NCBI GenBank assembly: GCA_963556495.2
Contig: OY747713.1
Coordinates: forward strand, 43,709,961 to 43,773,960
Origin: Valencia hispanica
Taxonomy: Eukaryota; Chordata; Actinopteri; Cyprinodontiformes; Valenciidae
Length of the DNA: 64,000 bases
Direction of reading: 5' to 3'
The translations under genes and the position numbers were made by a program. This document shows, piece after piece, positions 58,601 through 64,000 of the stretch (positions are counted from its first letter, which is position 1; every line of letters begins with the position of its first letter). A model generated the notes under the pieces. The model had not been told where the DNA came from. It did not search any database and saw only the letters and a program-made list of their open reading frames with translations.

Positions 58601-58859
58601 TTGAACTTTGCATGTTTTTGGCATTTGGCCAACAATGGGGAACAGGGGTATGGTGACCTCTAGTGGCGAACTAATTAAAGCATTTCTTACGGACAATTCA
58701 ATTCTCAAACTGATTAGTTCATGGAGAAGAAGTGTGTCAGAATGGAAAAAAAGAAAAGCTCATATAAAATTAAGAAACAGCTTTGAGCAAACGAAGGCTG
58801 TATTGAAGAAGCTCTATTTAGTAAGAAAAGATAATTTATCCTAATGGATTTGTAATGTT
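55674..58859 (+). pseudogene. Leader and gag / early pol region of the provirus, too decayed to assign
   Basis: A possible splice donor (AAGGTAAGC) is near 55913-55921. The rest is A-rich with many stops in all frames. No gag, protease or RT motif was recognised with confidence. A GT-rich microsatellite lies at about 56553-56575. Confidence 0.4.
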
Positions 58860-59640
58860 AACGGTGAAACATTTAGATACACTAACTGTTGCAGAAATGT
58901 TGTTTAGAGAAATAATGCCTAGATTTAAAATCCACAAATGATCTATAGTGGTAACGGAACACATTTTGTGAATTAAATAATTGATAAAATTGGACAAAGA
59001 TTATAGATCATTTTTAAGAGAAAATTGGGTTCTAAAAACAGATTAAGAAAGGCCATGGATAAGACTAAACAGAATTGGAGATACTGTTTGGTTATGATAA
59101 AGTTATATATGAATATAACACCAAGTCATTGAACAAATTTGACGAGACCTTATCCTTCCTACAGTTTGGTATATTAAAATAAGAGGAACAATTACAAACT
59201 GATTTATGACTATGATAAAATGTTGCAAATTGAAAAAAAAAAACGATGTAAGAAACGGGACAAAATTTGAATATTGGCCTAATTATATTTTAAATAATCT
59301 ATGGGCGTAGATATAGAATTCCTTAGATTGGTATACTCTCTTCTAAAAGAACAATTTGATTAAGCTCTGGTGGGTTTTCAAGATCAAAATACTGATAAGT
59401 ACATGAGTTATAAATGCAAACTAATCATATGCCAGATGATCCTATATTCCTACAGGAAGAAGTGAGCTGAAAGTAGGTGACTGGATCCTGATTAAAAGCT
59501 GTAAACAGAAAATTGGTCATCACCCAGGTGGAAGGGGCCATTCCAGGAATTTTTGACCACACCAACGGCTGTGGAGACTGAGTTAGATACACTTAACCCA
59601 TTGTAAAAAGCAGTGACCATTACTAGATATAGGGAAAGCA
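58860..59640 (+). pseudogene. Retroviral integrase remnant (gammaretrovirus type)
   Basis: Near 58890-58995 the frames give T-V-A-E-M-L-F-R-E-I-M-P-R-F, then N-G-T-H-F-V-N, the strand around the second catalytic Asp of the integrase core; here the residue before N-G-T-H-F is Gly, not Asp, and a stop follows. At 59470-59620 a C-terminal domain shows V-G-D-W-I-L-I-K-S and, in a second frame, W-K-G-P-F-Q then L-T-T-P-T-A-V, the GPY/F-type signature of gammaretrovirus-like elements. Frameshifts and stops separate the pieces. It is non-functional. Confidence 0.7.
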
Positions 59641-62402
59641 GTCTAAGAAAAGTGGGGTTAAAGACTGATTCCAAAGGGAGGTAGATACATTAGGTTCTAC
59701 TTGTCTCAACCTCAGTGAAGAGAACCAGGAGATCCACTTTTCTATAGAGACTGTTTGAAGGGAGAGATGGTAACGATGAAGGTTTTTCTGTTTTTTCTGT
59801 TTTTTCTGCTATTTAGTACTTTTATTTTTACAGCTTTTTGGTGGTGTTATTCCATAGGAACGTTAGGACTCACAGAAAAATGACATATAGCACATGAGAA
59901 TACTGATTTATTTTCGTGGTTCACTCAGAGAAGGACACACAGAAACCCATTTGAAATTAGTGTATGGTGATAATATGCAAGATATCTAGCAAATAAATAA
60001 AACCTTATTAACTGTTTTGTTTGTTCTCAGATGCCATATTCTGTAGGACATTTACCCAGATATGTAGAAGCTTTCGCTAATCTTAATGATCTGTTTCCAG
60101 ATGTTACACTCCTCTCCAGGATTTGGACGAATTCTGAGCGTCAAGTAAATGAACAAACAGGAAGTTATATGGGTAAAAATGTATATACTTCCATGACAAA
60201 AGTAAGGGTAAATTGGAGACTGGGACGACATGGGATTAATCTAAATAGTTAAAGCTGGACCAGTACACTTACAACCTGACCAAAGATTTATTTGTTTTGA
60301 AAATGATAAAAATCTGACCACATTTTCATACCACTCTGGGTACATGGGAAAAAAATATATAGTATGTGCTCCATACCGTGAATGTGATGGGAACTTTTCT
60401 ATGGACGACCTGCTGATTTCCTGCGGATTTTGGCTCTGACACAATTACCCTCAAAATGAGAATGGTGGATGTGCTTCTGTGGAGACTTAAAGAGCATTCT
60501 TTCTTGTATTTGCAGAGGAGATCCGACACAGCAGAAGGAGGAGGCGTGATATTTCAGCCCCTCATGGTCCCATCTGGGCTCCGATATGCCCACTGAAAAC
60601 AAATTATGGAGTGATTGAAATAAGGTTCTATTATCTTTTTTCCCATGGACCGAGGTGGGTAAAGTCATGTTATGATTGGACACATTAAATTATAGATTCA
60701 GTGGTTTTGTTAATTATTCCCTGGCAGTTCTAAAAGGTATAGCAGCTGAGATCTAGGAATTGAGCATAACTATAAATATACATGGAGATTAATCTACAAT
60801 ACAGGTGTTTATTGAACTATAACATCTCTCCGTAACAGGCTGCAAATCTAGTCACACTTGTTTAACAGGAGACTTATATAATTGGATGTTTCTGAAACAG
60901 TTCTGTTCCAGAAAAAGGGAGGAGATCCTTGGGCACTAGGGGAACTTAAATTTCAAATATTTTTTACATAACAAAGCCTTTCAATTGGTCTCATTAAAGG
61001 CATTTCAGATAAATGAAAAAACAAAATAAAAAACAGCATTTGTTTAGGGTTCAACAGTTTTTTGGTTAAATAGGTTGAAATTATAGTTTGTTTTATAAGT
61101 ATTGGGCTTCATCAGCTCAGAAAAATGAATAACAATAGTCGGTTATGTGGTAAAATCTTATAAAACTATAGGTTTAATGAAATTAGGTGTTAGCAGTGTA
61201 AATTAATAAAAATAGACTGATCCTTTTCTGGGGGTTCAGGTTTAAAGCAGCACATTTTTCTTTTGAGCGGTCTGTCATGCTCATCATGCCATTTCCACAA
61301 TCCAAAAAGACCAGATGTTTCCTGATTTCCATCCTGTTTTGGCACCTTTGTGCGGTTGGTTGTTTTAGCACACAACCCATTCATCTTACCTTGTGGCATG
61401 TTTATGCATTTAGGGTTTGTTTGGAAGTTTTTATTTACATTACAACCTCTACTGTATATTTTGAAGAAATATTCTTTATGGTCTAAGTTGTTCCAGTGTT
61501 GCTCATTTTTGATACAGGATTTTTAGAGTGCACTTTGCGTCAATGATGATTTTTGTGATTTACATACAGCAAAAGTATTAGCTTTTTCTACAGATAGACC
61601 TAGTTTGTAAGCAGTCTGGATAATAGTTTGATTTTGTGTTATTGCGGCCTACCAGTGCGGCACTACTTAAGACTATGAGGTGAGTGAGGGATTTGATTTT
61701 TTTTAAAAAGAGGACAAATGCATAAGAAATTAATCCCAAAATTAGATACAATTATGGATAAAGCAAACAGGGAAAAGCAAATTAGTTGCAAGCTCTTCTT
61801 TTAGGCTTTGTTGACCAGGTGAGAGACCAGCAGCCAACCAGACCACGATCTCTCAGGTAATCATAATCAAAAGAAATAGGCTGGAGCCAATGCACTCCCA
61901 CTGAGAAGTTAGGACGAACCTGAGAGGACATCCAGGAGCAGCAAGCCAGAGCGGGAGAAGAACAGCAATGAGCAGACCACACAACCTACTTGAACCCTCT
62001 GCTGAGAGGTTTCCAACTTCAGCACACCTGCACCATCAGGTGGCAGGGCGGCTTAGAGCACAGAGCTGGCCAGCTGGGGCAGCAGGGTTTGAAGGAAAAG
62101 AAGTGGCGACCCCTGCCAAAAGGGGCAGAACAATCCTCTGGTCTGCGTGCAGTCCTTAGAGTTTTCAAATTCAAGGCTACTGAAAAGATACATTTTAGCT
62201 GCATATAGGTGATGTGCTGGAAACCTCTCACCTTAGGTCATAGAAGAGCGAGCCGAACGACCAAAATTCCCGGCCAGAACAAGATGACTTGACTGCTGAC
62301 CCAAAAAGTTCCAGAGAAGATGGACTCAAAATTGATATGATTATATAAGTGTGATGTCTGACATTTTTCCTTATATATGGTGATCTCTTATTTTAAGAGA
62401 TC
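59641..62402 (+). pseudogene. Env/3' region of the provirus, decayed
   Basis: Short frames (for example 60031-60252) and a basic stretch near 60530 are in the position expected for env, but I recognise no conserved env motif with confidence. The last kilobase before the 3' LTR is not explained. Confidence 0.35.
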
Positions 62403-62412
62403 AAAAGAGGGA
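62403..62412 (+). promoter_or_regulatory. Polypurine tract
   Basis: AAAAGAGGGA lies two bases before the 3' LTR, where plus-strand DNA synthesis starts in retroviruses. Confidence 0.75.
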
Positions 62413-62414
62413 CA

Positions 62415-62839
62415 TGAAGAGATAGAAATTCTGTTAATGTTGTATGAGGGTTTAATTTTGTAGTGTATGTGGCAGCACTTAGAAACAGTGAACAATCAAG
62501 AGGAATGTGGTACATCCTTTGTGCCTTGTGTGAAGAAGCTGTGACCATTCTGTGAACAAAGATCTATGTGGGAGGAGTTTCCTTTTTAACTCTTGTTTCA
62601 AATAAAAACCTTATGCTGAGATAAAGCTGTACTCAGTTACTAGAACTGAGTCCAGTGAACGATGTCTCACTGTTAAAATATATAATTGTTGTTTGTTGTT
62701 CTTATTGCTCCTTTTTACAGAAATGAATGAGCATGCGGGAAGGTGAAATGAGAGCTCAGAGAGCCCAGGGTCATAAATTAAATGTGTGTCTGTTCCTTTA
62801 AGATAGGCTTTAAATTAGAGTGAAAACACCTTCTCAACA
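62415..62839 (+). repeat. 3' LTR of the provirus
   Basis: 425 bp, TGAAGAGATAG...CTCAACA, about 97 percent like the 5' LTR by eye count, without length differences. Confidence 0.88.
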
Positions 62840-63819
62840 AAAGCCACACTAATCAGATCGAGCATGCAGATCTAATGTATGTAGTGCAGTTTAGCGCCAC
62901 TCTGTTTTAGCTTAGCACCAAAGAAAAAAGGAAAAACTCTGCTCGGACGGGGTAACTCATATTTCATGATTTAAACGACTCTGTCGGTCATAAACCTTTA
63001 AAAACACTGTTCATACCCACACAGTTGAACAAATAATTCTTACAAATTTAGCAAATACACAAACAAACCTTCATTTGTTTATCTTAAACTAATTTATCTC
63101 TGCCCAGACACAACGTTACGTGAATGTTTTTTGTTTTTTTTAGACATCCAGGGAAAGGTGGCACCGTTGTTTGAAAAGACCTGCGATAAACCAGAAAAGC
63201 CAGGTGTTATAGCTGGTGTTATAGCTGGTCAGTTAGCAGTAGCTGCGTGGGGCGCTAACAGTGAGGCTTCGGATGCGGCTGCAAGCCACCGTTAGCTTGG
63301 AACGTTGTTCTTCCATGGGCTGCTCCCTTTTCGCGGGAGGCAATCAGTGCAGCAGCATGTCCTCAAAGCTCGTTTAGCTCTCGGCTCCTGTAGCAGGCAG
63401 TTCAGCAGGCCGGGGCAGCGTCAGCAGAGAGGGACTCTCTCTCTCGCTGTGTGGAATCTGTAATTCTAAAGATTCTTTCTGCAGGGTTTTGAAAAATCCA
63501 TTTAGGACTTATTTCATTAGCCGAATGCAGTTCACCTGACAAATTAGCAGATTAAAAAAAAAAGTATTCCGGATCCTAGAGTTTTTTCCAGAAACTCTAC
63601 TCCCCCCTCACCAGCAAAGGAGGTCTAAAGGTTGCACCTCTCCTTTGTGGTTGCCCACAGACAAAGAGGGAGAAGTTCCTAGCAGCAGCTGATTTGGTTT
63701 GAGTTTGGTCAATCACAACTCCCCCTCTTCCTATTGAAACTGAGAGGGTTGTGTGATCAGCACTCCTACCAGTGGGAGGTCTGTGCTTTGGTCTGGCAAC
63801 CATGGCTGTGTTTCCAACA
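62840..63819. mobile_element. Family B LTR, copy 2, right part
   Basis: Sequence after the provirus aligns with 33600-34473: ACCAAAGAAAAAAGGAAAAACT against ACCAAACAAAGGAAAAACT, AACTAATTTATCTCTGCCCAGA against AACCTAATCTCGCCTCTGCCCAGA, and CCATGGCTGTGTTTCCAACA against CAATGGCTGTGTGTCCCCCAACA. It ends with CA at 63819. It confirms that the provirus sits inside an older LTR. Confidence 0.68.
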
Positions 63820-64000
63820 ACAGTATACTGTTAAGCATTCTACATTATACATATGTTGTCCACAAGGAAATTCTGGCAACCAGAGCTGCCAGTGATTTGC
63901 TGTAATATTGAAATCTTTTTCATAAAATACCTTATTTTATACAGTTTGACTCTTTTTAAGAGTGAGCAACTGTAATCAGGTTAATGGAATGTTTGTTTTT

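Larger units (their letters stand above)
55228..62839 (+). mobile_element. Endogenous retrovirus (gammaretrovirus-like pol, tRNA-Trp-type primer site), defective
   Basis: A 7.6-kb provirus with two LTRs, a primer-binding site, a purine tract before the 3' LTR, and a degraded integrase region, in that order. The coding interior has no frame longer than about 95 codons. It interrupts a family B LTR. The flanks read AAAGC-ATG before the 5' LTR and AAAGC after the 3' LTR, so the duplication is blurred by three extra bases. Two solo LTRs of the family occur at 5697 and 27192. Confidence 0.85.

Noticed and set aside
60031..60700. Retroviral env call
   Set aside because: Position fits and a basic stretch is present, but no conserved env motif could be confirmed by eye.

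Overview
The window looks like repeat-dense DNA from a bony fish (teleost). The evidence is the repeat set: a Rex3/RTE-type LINE with its GATG tail, L2/Maui-type and L1-type LINEs, a tRNA-headed fish SINE with a V-SINE-like core, DIRS sequence, several Tc1-like and hAT elements, and an endogenous retrovirus whose primer-binding site resembles that of tRNA-Trp-primed retroviruses. I recognise no complete host protein-coding gene and no structural RNA gene. Nearly all recognisable coding sequence belongs to mobile elements, mostly broken by stops, frameshifts, deletions or nested insertions. Assignments rest on motif recognition by eye; no database search was run.

Layout. 1-6.2 kb: a composite DNA transposon carrying a HECT-like E3 ligase gene (+) that converges on a spliced integrase-type transposase gene (-). 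A Rex3 LINE sits between the two 3' ends, a 1.9-kb hAT element with a perfect 8-bp target duplication sits in the integrase intron, and a solo LTR lies just upstream. 6.2-19.4 kb: mostly unrecognised DNA with a Tc1-type MITE (7.9 kb), a hAT-like MITE (9.8 kb), a structurally complete Tc1-like element (11.5-13.2 kb) and a LINE 3' fragment (16.4-17.9 kb). 19.4-19.7 kb: two consensus RFX X-box motifs flank a short ATG exon candidate, the only hint of a host promoter. 20-27 kb: simple repeats, a SINE, MITEs, LINE and hAT fragments. 27-36 kb: a second solo LTR, an L2 copy (-), a SINE, and a Tc1-like element split by a 1.88-kb LTR. 36-47.7 kb: a GC-rich DIRS 5' fragment and a long L1-type LINE (-) with a second L2 copy (+) inserted in it. 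47.9-50.6 kb: a hAT/BED-finger transposon with a 490-bp MITE nested inside. 51-54 kb: a dispersed repeat and a Harbinger-type MITE. 54.9-63.8 kb: a second copy of the long LTR, into which a 7.6-kb endogenous retrovirus inserted.

The nested insertions give a partial time order. The LTRs are younger than the Tc1 element and the minisatellite they split, the retrovirus is younger than the long LTR family it sits in, the hAT element is younger than the integrase gene, and one L2 copy is younger than the L1. The most interesting object is the HECT plus integrase transposon at the left edge.
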